DNA from: Isoetes taiwanensis
Taxonomy: Eukaryota > Streptophyta > Lycopodiopsida > Isoetales > Isoetaceae
DNA: 64,000 nucleotides
Assembly: GCA_021234155.1 (NCBI GenBank)
Contig: JAJEKV010000034.1
Coordinates: 2,852,001 to 2,916,000 of the forward strand
Reading direction: 5' to 3'
Positions 10,927 to 21,959 of the stretch are shown one piece after another. The notes below the pieces were generated by a model. The model saw nothing but the letters and a program-made list of their open reading frames with translations, was not told the DNA's origin and searched no databases. Position 1 is the first letter of the stretch; each line of letters starts with the position of its first letter. A program made the translations under genes and the position numbers.

Positions 10927-13221
10927 CTAATATTCTCTTAAGTATGTAACACACCTCAATATGGCTTCTCCCTCAAGAGGTAAAAGTCCACTTTCGGCCA
11001 GCATCATGGGATAAGGCGTGTGGGCTTTGACCCCTAACTCCAATCTCAAAAATTTCTTCAAGACCTGCTCCATATCATCCCATAAGCATTGTGGGAGACT
11101 TGCTCCCCATATCTCGCATCCATACAGGACCACACTCTGTACTAGTGACTGATAAAGCTTTACCTTAAGTTTCCATGACCAAAGATGAGACCTTCGACAC
11201 ATACTCTGTAATGCATACAATGCCCTATATCCTCCATCAATTCGCTTCGATATGCATGCATTCCATCTATGGTTCCTGCTGAAAATAATCCCCAAATATT
11301 TATAAGAATCACACATACTTACAGCATTTCCTTTATAGTTAAAAATGGGTTCCTGCCTGAGAGTGCCCACTGTCATAATGCTCGTCTTATCCAGGTTTAC
11401 TTGCATGCCCGTTTGGTCACAAAAGACCGCCAGATTATTCAGATGTTGCTGCATGTGTTCTTTTGAATGTGCAAATAGCACCACATCATCTGCATACATC
11501 AGTAATTGGAGAATATATCCATGAATCTCAGTGCCTCCCGGACAATTATCATGGAGCCATGCCTCTAAGCTATCTATGAACAAGCCAAATAGCGTTGGTG
11601 ATAAGGGACAACCCTGTTTCACCCCAATATTACTCTCCAATGAAAAAGGTTGGGATAATTGCACAAGTACCTTTTCGTAGAGAATCTTGACAGCATCTCT
11701 AAGCTCCAATGGCACAGTAAGCTCCTCAAGCCTTTCCCATAAATATACCCGGGGAACCTTATCAAAGGCTTTCCTGAAATCAATGAAAGCCATATACACT
11801 GGTTTCTTGGTCCCTTTGACATTGTTAAAGACCGTTTTCAATACCAACAAATGATCTAAAGTAGATCTGCCAGGTCTAAAGCCTGCCTGAGTTTCTGCCC
11901 TCTTATGGTTAAGTTCAGCCCATATGCTTATTTGCTTTTCTAAGATGGATGCAAATAACTTAGAAAACAAATTACTCACCAAAATCGTTCTGTAATTGTT
12001 TGTGTTATGACGTGACCCGCCTTTGAATATAGGCACCACCCTATTCTTGCACCAATCAGATGGGAAACCTTGCTTCATAGCGAGGTTAAGCATACGTGTA
12101 ATCAGAGGAACAATGCTCGGACCAGCCCATTTTATATGCTCTGCACTGAGGGAATTCAAGTCTGATGCTTTACCGTTAGCCAGGGATGAGATACCATCAG
12201 TTACATCTTCTTCCTTGATGATCAAATTCGAGATTATGCCACTTGTGCTGTCCATTCCTGCGCTATGATACAGACCCCTTACATGTTCCCATAAAGCTTT
12301 CGCTTCTAGCATAATTTCCGCCTGCCTGTTCCTCTTAAGCTCATTCCAGAATAGTTTAGGTTCTTCCAGATATCTCTGGCATAGGATTTGTTGCCTTTGG
12401 CTGATGTATTTTCTCTTCTTACCCCTTACTACTCGTTTATAATTCTGTTTATACTGCGCTTTAAGATGTAAATCACATTTTTTCCATTGGTCTTTAGCAT
12501 CCCGGCATTCCTTATCAAACCATGCCTTACATGGTAGTCCTTTGCGAGCTCTCTGGGAAGTAAATACTTCCTTTGCTGCATCTTCCAAAAGCTTAAGTAA
12601 CTGCTGATTCATGGAATGTAAATCTCCATTCCATTGCATCTGACTTATCTTGTCTTCCACATATGCACGGTATTGTGGCCGGAGATAAGGTTTCAAGTGA
12701 TACCGTGTTTGCATAAACCTGTCCTTCAGAACAGGTTGCTCAACATTTATGGTAACAAATAATGGGCTGTGGTCTGACTCAATCTCCTCATCGCCAACTA
12801 CAAAATCAGCCAGATCATGCAATGAATTTTCTGCTATGGCTACATAATCAACTGTGCTCCTTGTTCTACATGTATTTTTTATTGTCTGCGGAAACCTGTC
12901 CAAGCCATTACAAATGATCAGACCTGCGCTACTACACAAACAGAGGAACTGTCTACCACTCTTTGTGATAATCAAGTCTTTTGATCTTCTCTTTCTGCCT
13001 GTTAATTGCATGTCACAATCATCCATCTCTTCCAGCCAAAGCGGGTTCTTGTTGCATGTGAGCGTAGCAGCCTGCAGACTACCAATCCGGCCATTAAAAT
13101 CCCCTGCCAGAATTACTTTGCCTCGTTCCTGGAAGTACATAACATCCTGTTCAAGAGCAAAAAAACATGTCATCGTTAGATGCATCAATTTCTGAATATA
13201 TTTTGGTGTGCCTAGGCGCAA
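10927..13221 (-). pseudogene. LINE C ORF2: endonuclease end plus reverse transcriptase
   Basis: The 764-codon frame carries the second half of the endonuclease and the whole reverse transcriptase. Visible motifs are GDFNGRIG (residues 40-47), SDHSP (149-153), QAGFRPGRST (445-454), polymerase motif A FIDFRKAFD (479-487), motif B GVKQGCPLSP (533-542), and motif C YADD (576-579). The enzyme copies the element RNA at a nicked target. The first catalytic half lies in the next frame (13151-13477), separated by one extra T in a seven-T run. The printed start is not the real one; translation would begin upstream. Confidence 0.93.
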
Positions 13222-13477
13222 AGTAACAGATTGCCATATAAAAAGGAATATGTGATCCTCCTATTTCCAACCAAATATACTGGCCATTTTTACCTTTCCT
13301 AATACCAGTGATTACATCCTTATAGGCTGGTCTAATAAAGCATGCAATGCCACCATTGCCCATATCCGTATCTTTGAATCTTATATTTTGCACAGAGTAA
13401 ATCATTTCAAATCCGTCAATCTCTGGAAGTGCATATAAATCATTCTCCTTCGTTTCTACAAAGCAAATTACATCCAC
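13151..13477 (-). pseudogene. LINE C ORF2 N-terminal endonuclease part
   Basis: This frame has ICFVETKEN with the catalytic Glu near its start and GGIACFIRP later. Upstream, about 13530-13480, the same frame reads IWNIN. It joins the long ORF2 frame at about 13170, where a run of seven T (minus strand) puts the two out of phase. The relatives have FxLEQD at this point. Confidence 0.85.
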
Positions 13478-13567
13478 CTTCTCTAAAATCTTGTATATGC
13501 TAAGAGTCTTATCAATTGTCAGTCGATTGATATTCCAGATTGTGACCCTTAGCCCTCCCGCAAATAC

Positions 13568-14254
13568 CTATTCAACAATTGCTTTCCCTCTGTGCCATCT
13601 CACATTCCTGTTATTTTGCTTGGCTTCTTTAAACTTCGCCAGTTCTTGTTTCTTTTCTTGCAATTGCTCCTTCGTAAGGTCGGCATTGACCCAAATAAAC
13701 TTGCCTCTCAGAGTGTGTCGTTGCTTCAAAACCTGGAATCTTTCTTCTCTGGTTGCAAATTTTACTAGAATGTGCCTTGTGCCATGCTCCTTCTTACCAA
13801 CTCGAAATGCTTCAGTAATGCTGGCTGTCACCTGCATATCTTCTGCAAAGAATTTTAAGACTGCTTCCTTTGTATTCTCCTTTTCTTTCTCTGGCAGACC
13901 TACAATACGAATATTCAAGGCCCTCTGTTTCCTTTCCTGCATCTCCACATATTCATCAAATGCTTGCTTCAATTCAGATATGCCTGATTCTTCAGATCCC
14001 GATTCCTCCTCGCCCTGTGTCTCTTGCAGTTCGCTGACATCTAATTTAACCTTGTCAATCTCATTTCTCATTTCCTGTAAACTTGCCTTCATCGTTTCAT
14101 TCTCAGATCTGAGGTTGCGAATTTCGGCCATCAGTTTGTCTTCACGAGATGCTGCTTCCTGTCTAAACGCAATGAGTTCTTTCCAGACCATAGCCAAAGA
14201 GACTTCTGCCTGATCCGAGATATCCCCATCTGATTCCTCTTTCTTACCCTTCAA
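13568..14254 (-). CDS. LINE C ORF1: L1-type RNA-binding protein
   Basis: The open frame is 228 codons. Residues of about 15-105 form a charged heptad region (coiled coil, likely oligomerising). Then come an acidic linker (EEESGSEESG) and an RRM-like domain starting ALNIRIVGLPEKEKEN at about 133, followed by AFRVGKK, RHILVKF and FIWVNADLTKEQ. The C-terminus is basic. This order matches the L1 ORF1 protein, which coats element RNA. An in-frame ATG further upstream (about 14291, reading MAKK) may be the true start. A short duplication of TTGAAGGGT near 14250 now separates it from the frame. Confidence 0.8.
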   Translation of the reverse strand: MKGKKEESDGDISDQAEVSLAMVWKELIAFRQEAASREDKLMAEIRNLRSENETMKASLQEMRNEIDKVKLDVSELQETQGEEESGSEESGISELKQAFDEYVEMQERKQRALNIRIVGLPEKEKENTKEAVLKFFAEDMQVTASITEAFRVGKKEHGTRHILVKFATREERFQVLKQRHTLRGKFIWVNADLTKEQLQEKKQELAKFKEAKQNNRNVRWHRGKAIVE

Positions 14255-14301
14255 CCCTTCAACTGTTTCTTAAATGGTTTCTTAGCCATCGTTCTGGGGA
14301 G

Positions 14302-14548
<247 letters not shown>

Positions 14549-14631
<83 letters not shown>
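14549..14631. repeat. (AG)n microsatellite, tail of LINE D
   Basis: AG array of about 83 bp followed by GAAGAAGAAGAAAATG, which leads into the LINE D 3' hairpin. Confidence 0.95.
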
Positions 14632-14634
<3 letters not shown>

Positions 14635-14653
14635 AGAAGAAGAAAATGTTTAT

Positions 14654-14683
14654 TGTCCATGAGACCATCAGGTCTATAAGACA
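14654..14683 (-). other. LINE D terminal two-tier hairpin
   Basis: Outer stem TGTC/GACA, extended by a U-G wobble that exists only in the sense strand. Inner stem is AGACC/GGTCT. It lies directly upstream of the 3' tail. Confidence 0.75.
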
Positions 14684-14693
14684 TCAAAATTGC

Positions 14694-15245
14694 TTATACA
14701 TTGTCCATTTGATCCAATGTGCTCTCCATTAGAGCATCATTGTCCTCTCTCTCCTCATCTTCATATAACTCTAACAATTGCTTATAATTCTTAACAGCTA
14801 TCTCTCTCACTTTCCAGCTATCTATCAAATAATTACATATATTTTCCAGTGGTAGCCTGAAGAAAGCATGCAGTGAGACCCCCTGGGGTATATTATTCTT
14901 ATGCCTCAAGTTTTGATATGCAGGACACTTCAATACAAAATGTTCTTCATCCTCTATTTCATCCCCGCCACAAACCTTACAAGTGCGTCTGCTTCTAGGG
15001 AAATTACCCCATCTGCCCACCTCCACCCCCAGATGATGTGAACTCAATCGTAGTCTACATAATAATTGTCGCTTAAAATAAGTCATCTTGCTCCCCAAAT
15101 GTGGTGCAGCTTGGAGTTCAGGGTTAATAATGGTCCTGTAAAACTTTCCTTTTGTACCTACATCATGCCATAGAGTAGTGCATATTTTTCCTTCCATCCA
15201 TTCTCTCAACTGTTTATTATCATCAGGGATTTCATCTAAAGACAT
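14694..15245 (-). pseudogene. LINE D ORF2 C-terminal domain with intact knuckle
   Basis: The 183-codon frame has LRLSSHHLGVEVGRWGN and a complete Cys/His knuckle (CKVCGGDEIEDEEHFVLKC), then a helical region and an acidic tail (YEDEEREDND). It is uninterrupted, but it is only the end of ORF2, so it cannot act as a polymerase. Its sequence is closer to LINE E than to LINE C. Confidence 0.88.
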
Positions 15246-15288
15246 CCCCCATTTCCTGAGCCATTTGTCAATATCTGCACACCAACCC

Positions 15289-15292
<4 letters not shown>

Positions 15293-15381
<89 letters not shown>
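15293..15381. repeat. (AG)n microsatellite at the LINE D / LINE E junction
   Basis: AG array of about 89 bp. It is followed by two GAAAT units, the start of LINE E's 3' tail (ATTTC on the sense strand). Confidence 0.95.
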
Positions 15382-15385
<4 letters not shown>

Positions 15386-15406
15386 GAAATGAAATGTTGC
15401 ATTATT

Positions 15407-15439
15407 ACGTCTACTGAGACCATCAGGTCTATCAGACGT
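15407..15439 (-). other. LINE E terminal two-tier hairpin
   Basis: Outer stem ACGTCT/AGACGT (6 bp perfect), inner stem AGACC/GGTCT with loop ATCA. It stands just before the GAAAT/AG tail. Confidence 0.82.
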
Positions 15440-15452
15440 TCAGTATAAACTT

Positions 15453-17477
15453 TTAAACATCAAACCAACTTTCCGATATGCTTCCACAGATAGAAGCACA
15501 ATCGCTACATTCACCTAGCTCACTCTCTCTGTCATTACTTTGCAATAATGAATCTATGCTAGCTATATGCAGTCTTCTCATCTCAAGCATATCCAGGATA
15601 AAATTACCCAAGGTCGAAGGTGACATATGGAACAAAATATCTAGGGTATCCACCCATCCAATCCCATACCTCTTACGCAAACCCTCATACGCTGGACATC
15701 GTAAAAGCGCATGTGACTCATCTTCTACCTCGTCTCCCCCACAAACCTTGCATGTTCGATATGCCCTAGGAATTTTTTTCCATCTTCCCTCTTCTATGTG
15801 CAATCGATGAGAGCTTAATCTCAAGCGTGCTATTGCCCTGCGTTTGGCCAAAGACATATCACTATCCACATAATTGGCCTTTTGGAGTCTCGGATTCATG
15901 CCTGAACGATATTCTGCCATTTTTGTTTTTGGGTCTTTCCAGATTACCAATTGAAGTCCCTGTATTACCCATGCTCGGATTTCTGTTCTAGGACACTCCT
16001 CTAGTTTCATACCCCATTTCGTAAGCCATTCTGCTATATTTTTATACCAGCCTCTTTCTTTACTTTCAAGCATAGCCAAGTGGGGCAGCCTGTCTTCATC
16101 TAATTCCTGCGTCTTTTTCAAATAAATGAGGGTTTGAACGAGCGCTTCACCTTCTAGAGGGATCATTCCACACTCAGCAAGCATCATATGGTACGGGGTT
16201 TGAGTCTTCACACCTAGTTCCGTACACAAAAACCGTTTCTGTATCTTCTCTATTTGTTCCCATAGGCAATTAGGCAGACCTGGCCCCCATACTTCGCAGC
16301 CGTATAGAACAACTGATTGGACCAATACTTTATAGAGCATTCTCTTCATATTCAAATTTTGAACAAAGGCCTTCCCACAACTTCGTTGCATGGCATACAA
16401 TGCCTTCAAACCTCCATTTGTTCGCTGCTCAATACATTTGTTCCATCTAAAAGTCTTATCTATTATGAGCCCAAGATATTTATAGCTATCCGTGGATGCT
16501 ATTAACTCTCCCCTGTAAAAGAAGGCATCATTCCGCCGAGATCCAACTGTCATGATCTTGGTTTTGGACATATTCACCCTCATGCCTGTTGCATCACAAA
16601 AGTCTTCCAGCACTTTAAGGTGTCTCTGGATCCCTGCTTTTTCCTTTGAACAAAGTACAACATCATCTGCGTATAAAAGAAGAGCAAGGATATATCCAGC
16701 TATATTCACTCCTATGCCTCCATTGTCTAGAATACACCTCTCCAGTCCGTCTATAAAGAGACCGAACAACGTGGGGGATAGCGGACAGCCCTGCTTCACC
16801 CCTACATTACTCATAGCTTGAGTATTACATTCAGTATTAAGAGGAAAAGACAGCTCCACAATTACCTTCTCATATATCCTTTTTGTTGCATCACGATATT
16901 CAACTGGGATGTTTAGCTGTTTCATTCTTTCCCACAAGTGCTCCCTAGGCACCAAGTCAAAAGCTTTACTAAAATCTACAAAGATCAAGTATAAAGGTTT
17001 TTTCTTACCTTTGACTGCATCCATAATGGCTCTGAGTGTCACCAAATGATCTATTGTAGACCTCTTAGGTCTGAAACCAGCCTGTCCCTTAGCCCGCAAA
17101 TCCTTCTTCTCTGTCCATTCATTTATCTTGGATTCTAAGATAGATGCAAAAAGTTTAGAAAAAATACTACCAACCAGGATCGTCCTGTAATTGTTGATGT
17201 CTGTCTTGTCTCCTCCTTTGTGTATGGGGACAACCCGGTTTACTTGCCATGTTTCTGGAAAACCATCCCTTATTGCAGCATTTAACATCTGTGTGATAGG
17301 CGTTATGAACCCATCCCCTGCCCATTTCAACATTTCTGCCACCAAATCATTTGCATCTGCTGCTTTGCCATTAGAGAGTTTACTTAGTCCTTTTATCACA
17401 TCCTCCTCAGTGATGAACTGCATAAGTGTTGGCTGCTCCATTCGTATTGTTGCTTCTATATCGTCTCCCGCTGACAA
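15453..17477 (-). pseudogene. LINE E reverse transcriptase plus C-terminal knuckle
   Basis: This is the longest uninterrupted polymerase frame in the window (674 codons). Motif A is FVDFSKAFD (166-174), motif B is GVKQGCPLSP (226-235), and YADD is at 269-272. The RLRLSSHRLHIEEGRW block (551-566) is followed by the knuckle with C576, C579, H589 and C594. The frame is separated from the endonuclease frame by a frameshift and a stop near 17480, so the full ORF2 protein cannot be made. The listed start comes from a non-ATG codon and is not a real initiator. Confidence 0.93.
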
Positions 17478-18249
17478 ATTTTAAACAGACATGGCGGAAT
17501 AATTCCATTGCTCCAATCTCAAAGTTCTCTGGTGATTTCTTTTTCAACCTATTCCAAAATGCTTTGGGCTCCCTGATCAGATCCATAGCGTGCTGTTCTT
17601 GTCTACACCTGAGGAATTCCCTCTTTTTCCTTCTGATTAAGGCAACATAAGTTTTCTTTTCATGCTTCCTATTCTCCTCACATGCCATCAAATATTGCTT
17701 TCGTTTGTCCTTACATTCTTTGTCAAACCAACTATTACAGGGCATTCCTTTCGCTTTCCTCCCATGAGCAAAGACTTTCTTAGCTGAGTCTAATAAGATG
17801 TTCTGGATAAGACTATCTAGTTCTGATACATTCTGCACATCTCTCAATTCATCTAGTCTTGACTCGCAAATCTCCTTGTATTTACTTGATCTTTTGCGGT
17901 CTAATCTAATACTGTACTTGCGGTCTTGCTGATTTTTCCCTGGACATACATCCATAGTCAGATGAAATGACACGGGTACATGGTCAGATTCGGGTTGTTG
18001 ATCCCAAACATGCAAGGATTTTATTCTTCTAACTGTATCTTCTCCACAAATAACATAATCGACTACACTTTTACCCCTGCAAGTACATTTTCCTGATCCC
18101 GGGAACCTGTCCAGCCCATTCAGAATTCTCAGCTCTAAACCGCTGCACATGTCCAGCAAATATTTGCCCATTTGTGTTGTATAAGCTTTATCTTCTGAAT
18201 TTCTTGCCCATCCAGCAATCTTACTGTCTTCTTCGTCCATTTCATCCAT
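17407..18249 (-). pseudogene. LINE E endonuclease second half and linker
   Basis: The frame covers RILNGLDRFPG, the SVVDYVICGE block and ESDHVPVSFHL (the SDH motif of the endonuclease), then the linker with GMPCNSWFDKECKDKRKQ. It follows a single stop codon at 18250, in the place where LINE C has Trp in NPLWLEEMDD. Its end overlaps the polymerase frame with a shift. Confidence 0.88.
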
Positions 18250-18645
18250 TTAAAGTGGATCACCTTCTTGTTTTAAAACTGCCGCTTGCCTGTTAGATGT
18301 CCTGCCATTGAAATCTCCCATCACTATTACCTCTCCCTTTTCTGAAAATTGAAGGATGTCCTGTTCTAGTTGGAATAACGGATCTGTCCGGTCAGCATCT
18401 CTATGATCATATGCTTTTTTGTGAATCGGTGCATAATAGCAGCTGGCAATGTATACTGGTTTCTGGCCCCCAATCTCTATCCACAAGTACTGTTGGGAAT
18501 TCATTTTAATCTCTCTGATTCTGTGAGAGATCTCCTCTCTAGCATAACAGACTATTCCTCCATTGCCTCTATAGCTTGTATCTCCTATTGCATTCCAAAC
18601 TGATGATATTTTATGAAACCCAACTATATCGGGAGTATCATACTG
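18250..18645 (-). pseudogene. LINE E endonuclease first half, up to the MITE
   Basis: The frame contains GNGGIVCYAREE, the HRDADRTDPLFQLEQDIL block and VIVMGDFNGRTS. On its upstream side it reads YDTPDIVGF, directly next to the MITE boundary. The catalytic-Glu segment (MCFVETWEHEQ) lies on the far side of the MITE at about 18967-19010. The amino acids encoded between the MITE and the frame's ATG are MITE sequence, not protein of the LINE. Confidence 0.85.
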
Positions 18646-18966
18646 GGGTAAAAGCATGTTAGGGTGTACCACTTTTGGAACCTGCAAAAGTACATACACT
18701 AGGTACTTCAGAACTGGGTACTTTCTCATTTTTATTTTCATTAAAACTAGTACAAAAGTCCAAAATAAAAGTCAAGGACGCATTAATATTTAAAGTTAAG
18801 ATAAAGATAATGCTACCGGAGACCAAAATATGTATAAAAGTTCGAGAATGTACCTTTTATTGAGATATTAGACAGGTACCCAGTACCCAGTCCTGGGTAC
18901 CTTTTTAGATACTTTTTTGGTCACTAAATAATACTTTTTAAGGGACACCCTAACATGCTTTTACCC
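18646..18966. mobile_element. 321-bp MITE-like element with 22-bp TIRs and ACTG duplication
   Basis: The ends are perfect inverted repeats of about 22 bp (left end begins GGGTAAAAGCATGTTAGGGT). ACTG flanks both sides (18642-18645 and 18967-18970). Removing the element and one ACTG restores the LINE E endonuclease codons in frame, which fixes both boundaries. The inside is AT-rich with repeated GGTACC/GGGTAC motifs and no coding. A 4-bp duplication fits only a few DNA transposon superfamilies (Sola, for example); assignment is inference. Confidence 0.9.
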
Positions 18967-19054
18967 ACTGCTCATGCTCCCAAGTTTCTACAAAACACAT
19001 CAAATCTATTTGCTGAAGAACAACAGACATACTACGTATCTTGGTGTCTGTGAG

Positions 19055-19637
19055 TGTTAGAATCTGTGCCTCACAGTGCAGGGACTATTCATCATCTGAC
19101 GGACCAGGTCAAGCTCAAGGATCCTCGATCAACCACGGGTCGGACATCCAAGGCTCCATGAAGACCAAAGCGGCGGACCACGCAAATCAAAGCCTTTGGT
19201 CAATCAACAAGAGCGCTCGGACAAGTGACGGCCCGTCACCCAGCGTCGGCGTCGGCGTGATTCTAGGCACTTCAAGAGGCACCGCCAACATTCCACCGCA
19301 AATCGGGCCTCCTTCGAGTCGCACCATAGAGATCGGTCGAGTGTCTATATTGGGCCCAAGGCCATTGTACTATATATATGAGTAGAGTTAGCTCATAAGT
19401 TTTTAGATGAGTTTTGAGTCTTGTCTCTTTTGAGTTTTTCTCTCTATTAATGCGAGAGCTCATGTATTTTCATCATTGATATCAAAGGAAGCTTATCATC
19501 TTTCTCTCATTTGTTCTGTTCTCTTCTTTTTCTTCTCTTTCAACAAATCCGTGACATAGTCCCGGACTCTCTCTGTTAGATCCACGGGTCCTCCACGGAG
19601 GGCTGTCTTCGGGGAGTTCGAACCCAGACCCCAAACA
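19055..19637 (+). repeat. 5' LTR
   Basis: Starts TGTTAG and ends CCCCAAACA, matching the 3' LTR at 29515-30089. It contains a TATATATAT box at about 19371-19379, which fits a promoter for the genomic RNA. Near its end GAGTTCGAACCC resembles a tRNA B box. Confidence 0.92.
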
Positions 19638-20340
19638 CACATGCATGCTTGCCCTGATTACGATTTTCTCCTACTTTTTCTTGCCGCCATATGCGTCAAG
19701 TAATTTCAGAAGAACTCCTTTCTCGGGCGGCATCTGGCGGGCCATCGTCGGGAAGCGTTCGCGACATGTATGGATCTGCTTATGACATAGAGGGAGGCCA
19801 TCTTCGGTCTAGGGCTCGATCCAGGTGCCACCCACCCTCGTGTCGGTCTCGTCCCGGTTCCCGCCCCAAAGCGTGCAAACATTGCTCACAACCTCGGTCC
19901 CCTCATCACTGCTCGGGGGCCTTATCCGGCTCAACCTTCTCAACCGTACTTTCATACCCCTGAACATGCCTACATCCATCATTCTTCAGGCCATACGCCT
20001 CTTCAGCCATAACCATCATCTCCCCCAGGGTGGGCTGCGGCTATCCACATGTCTCCTTTAGCCTACCGGGGAATATCCTTTCCCTCACGTTTCCCAATTG
20101 CTCTTCTGTTTTTACAACCTTACGGATCTCAAAACCAATGCTCCAGCTACTTGATTATCTCAACCGCGATCACCCTTCATCGAGGTGGTGGGGCACAATG
20201 CCACATCCACCTCAACCTCAATATCCTCACTGCACCGTTCTGTCTAGCCCGGCACTTTCACATCTACCTTTGGACTCTACGGCCCGGCTTATCCCACCTT
20301 TGGCAACGAAAGGCAAACCGTTAGACCAAAGTGCTCCAGC
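19638..20340 (+). other. Leader / gag 5' region, no recognisable domain
   Basis: Downstream of the 5' LTR several overlapping frames are open for 60-170 codons (for instance 19691-19963 and 20030-20530). None shows a known domain. The text is Pro- and Ser-rich in one frame and looks like a decayed gag N-terminus. No clear tRNA primer-binding site could be matched just after the LTR. Confidence 0.5.
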
Positions 20341-21080
20341 CCACATGGAAGAATTTGAGGCTCTAGCTGTCCTAAATGGTCAGCGCAACCTCAACCCCGA
20401 AATTCCACATCTTTTCCACCACAACTGCGTGGCTCTCCTCATCAATGGCTCATGTCCAACAAAGCCATTGGAAACAAGATCGGTCCGAAATGCGCCTTTG
20501 CTTTTTCTCTCATTACGGGACCACGGATGATGATCAACTTCATCTCAAGCAACTCAATGAACTTCAACAAGAGCCCACGAGTCTGCCGGGATTTTGCGGA
20601 TCGACTTCACATTACGCTAAGTAAGCTCAAGGAGTACCCTACCGCGAGCCAGATTTTGGTGCGGTTTCTCCAAGGACTTCCTCCCGCTATTCGACTCATG
20701 GTGAATACTGCGTCCAAAACCTTGGAGCAGGCTATCGACCTTGTCAATCACTCGTCAATGTTTCCTCCCGAGGCGTGGCTCTTCAAGAGCTCCGTTCATT
20801 CCACTGTCATGGTTCCACAATAAACGTTTTCAGCCTCAACACGCTAATCCACAGTGATCAAATCTGGTGCCATATTTGCAAATATCAAGGCCATTTGGCC
20901 AATGAGTGCAACTCCACCAATGGCCGCCTCATTGCAAGCGATGCAACATGTGCAATCATGCCACGGAAGAGTGCACTCGCACTCATCCACACCGTTCGCA
21001 ACAAAATGGTTTATCAAGTGCAAACCACACCTCGGCAACAATCGCGACTATCAAGAGCCACCTCTTGGTGCAGCCCATAA
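20341..21080 (+). pseudogene. gag remnant with zinc knuckle
   Basis: Frame 20452-20823 carries a capsid-like stretch (DFADRLHITLSKLKEYPTAS, then FLQGLPPAIRLM), which resembles the capsid C-terminal part of plant Ty3 elements. Frame 20775-21080 has a complete CX2CX4HX4C knuckle (CHICKYQGHLANEC), a nucleic-acid-binding motif. A second, shortened knuckle (CNMCNHATEEC) follows in another frame. Frameshifts separate all three. Confidence 0.75.
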
Positions 21081-21959
21081 CTCTATCGACCTTGGGACCA
21101 ACCACGGGGATCCACCCAAGCGTCCTCCTTTTGATCCTTCTAAAGCTCGGTGTTATCTTTGTCCAAGAATGGGGTCATACCACCCGCGGCGTGTCCTCAA
21201 CTTCCACAAGTTCAGTACAGCTTCACGGCACAAATCGGACCACATCGGTCCGCCTCACGGCTTACCAACTCGGCTCGCTAATGGCAAACAAGGCCGCGAC
21301 CAGTTCTTAGAAAGCCACCAAGAGCGCCTCGGCAATCGCGCTATCAACCAGCTCCAGCAAAATCAACCTCGAATTTGGATCAACAAGCCCAAGAGGAAAT
21401 TTTCCGGGCACTTAATCCTCCGATCCGGTAGTCAAATTGGGTTGGTTTAGTTTCACGCCAGACCAAGGCATCACGTCCCTTGACTATTATTGAGAAAGGG
21501 CCGCGAACACGCCTTTGCAGGTTGACACCATTCCTCATGGGGACGAAAAAAAGGTTCACTTTGCACCGACTTGGAAAAGCTCATGCCACATGTCATGCCC
21601 AAAGTTAAGCCAAAGCATTTTGAACCTCATGCAGCCTCTTTGAAGGCCGTCAGACACCGGCAAATGTTCATGCCACCACTAGAGCTCAACAAAGACAAGA
21701 TACACCGCCAACATCTCAACCTCCACGCCTCGGACATATCCCAATATTGCAGCCGAGGTTGACTTACTCAAAAGAAGTTGCCGCTTCCCGCCACGCCCCG
21801 CACTGTGGAACCAAAGAGATCCTTTTTCTCATGTACCTCTCGAACTCCAAGAGGAGCTCGCCAAGATCAAAATTCCTTTAAGCTTGGCAACCATTTTAAA
21901 ACTCTGTATGTCCTGCTCTCAAGGACCAGTTACCACTCCCAACTGTTTTAGTTGGGGCT
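21081..21959 (+). pseudogene. gag-pol linker, fragmentary
   Basis: Several frames of 60-200 codons are open here (20854-21450 runs in from the left), rich in His, Pro and Arg. No motif is recognised. The position between the zinc knuckle and the protease fits the gag-pol connector. Confidence 0.45.

Larger units (their letters stand above)
10273..14301 (-). mobile_element. LINE C: nearly full-length L1-type LINE
   Basis: This is the best-preserved copy. On the minus strand it has a very short leader (from about 14301), ORF1 (14254-13568), then ORF2 with endonuclease, reverse transcriptase and Cys/His knuckle (13477-10320), a terminal hairpin (10279-10311), and an (AG)n tail. Only a few frameshifts and one stop break it. 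Its 5' end directly abuts a SINE-type tail containing TATC units (14302-14353). Confidence 0.92.
14632..15292 (-). mobile_element. LINE D: 5'-truncated 3' fragment
   Basis: Only the last ~660 bp of a LINE is present: the C-terminal domain of ORF2, a short 3' UTR, the terminal hairpin and the AG tail. Truncation is at the block reading KWLRKWGM, and the break lies directly against the (AG)n tail of LINE E. This is the normal result of incomplete reverse transcription. Confidence 0.9.
15382..19054 (-). mobile_element. LINE E, main part (3' side of an LTR insertion)
   Basis: On the minus strand this holds the endonuclease, reverse transcriptase, C-terminal knuckle, terminal hairpin and ATTTC/AG tail. 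It is interrupted by a MITE-like element at 18646-18966 and separated from its own ORF1 (30092-30526) by an LTR retrotransposon. Reading the codons on the two sides of each insertion shows they were once continuous. Only a few frame breaks occur otherwise. Confidence 0.92.
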
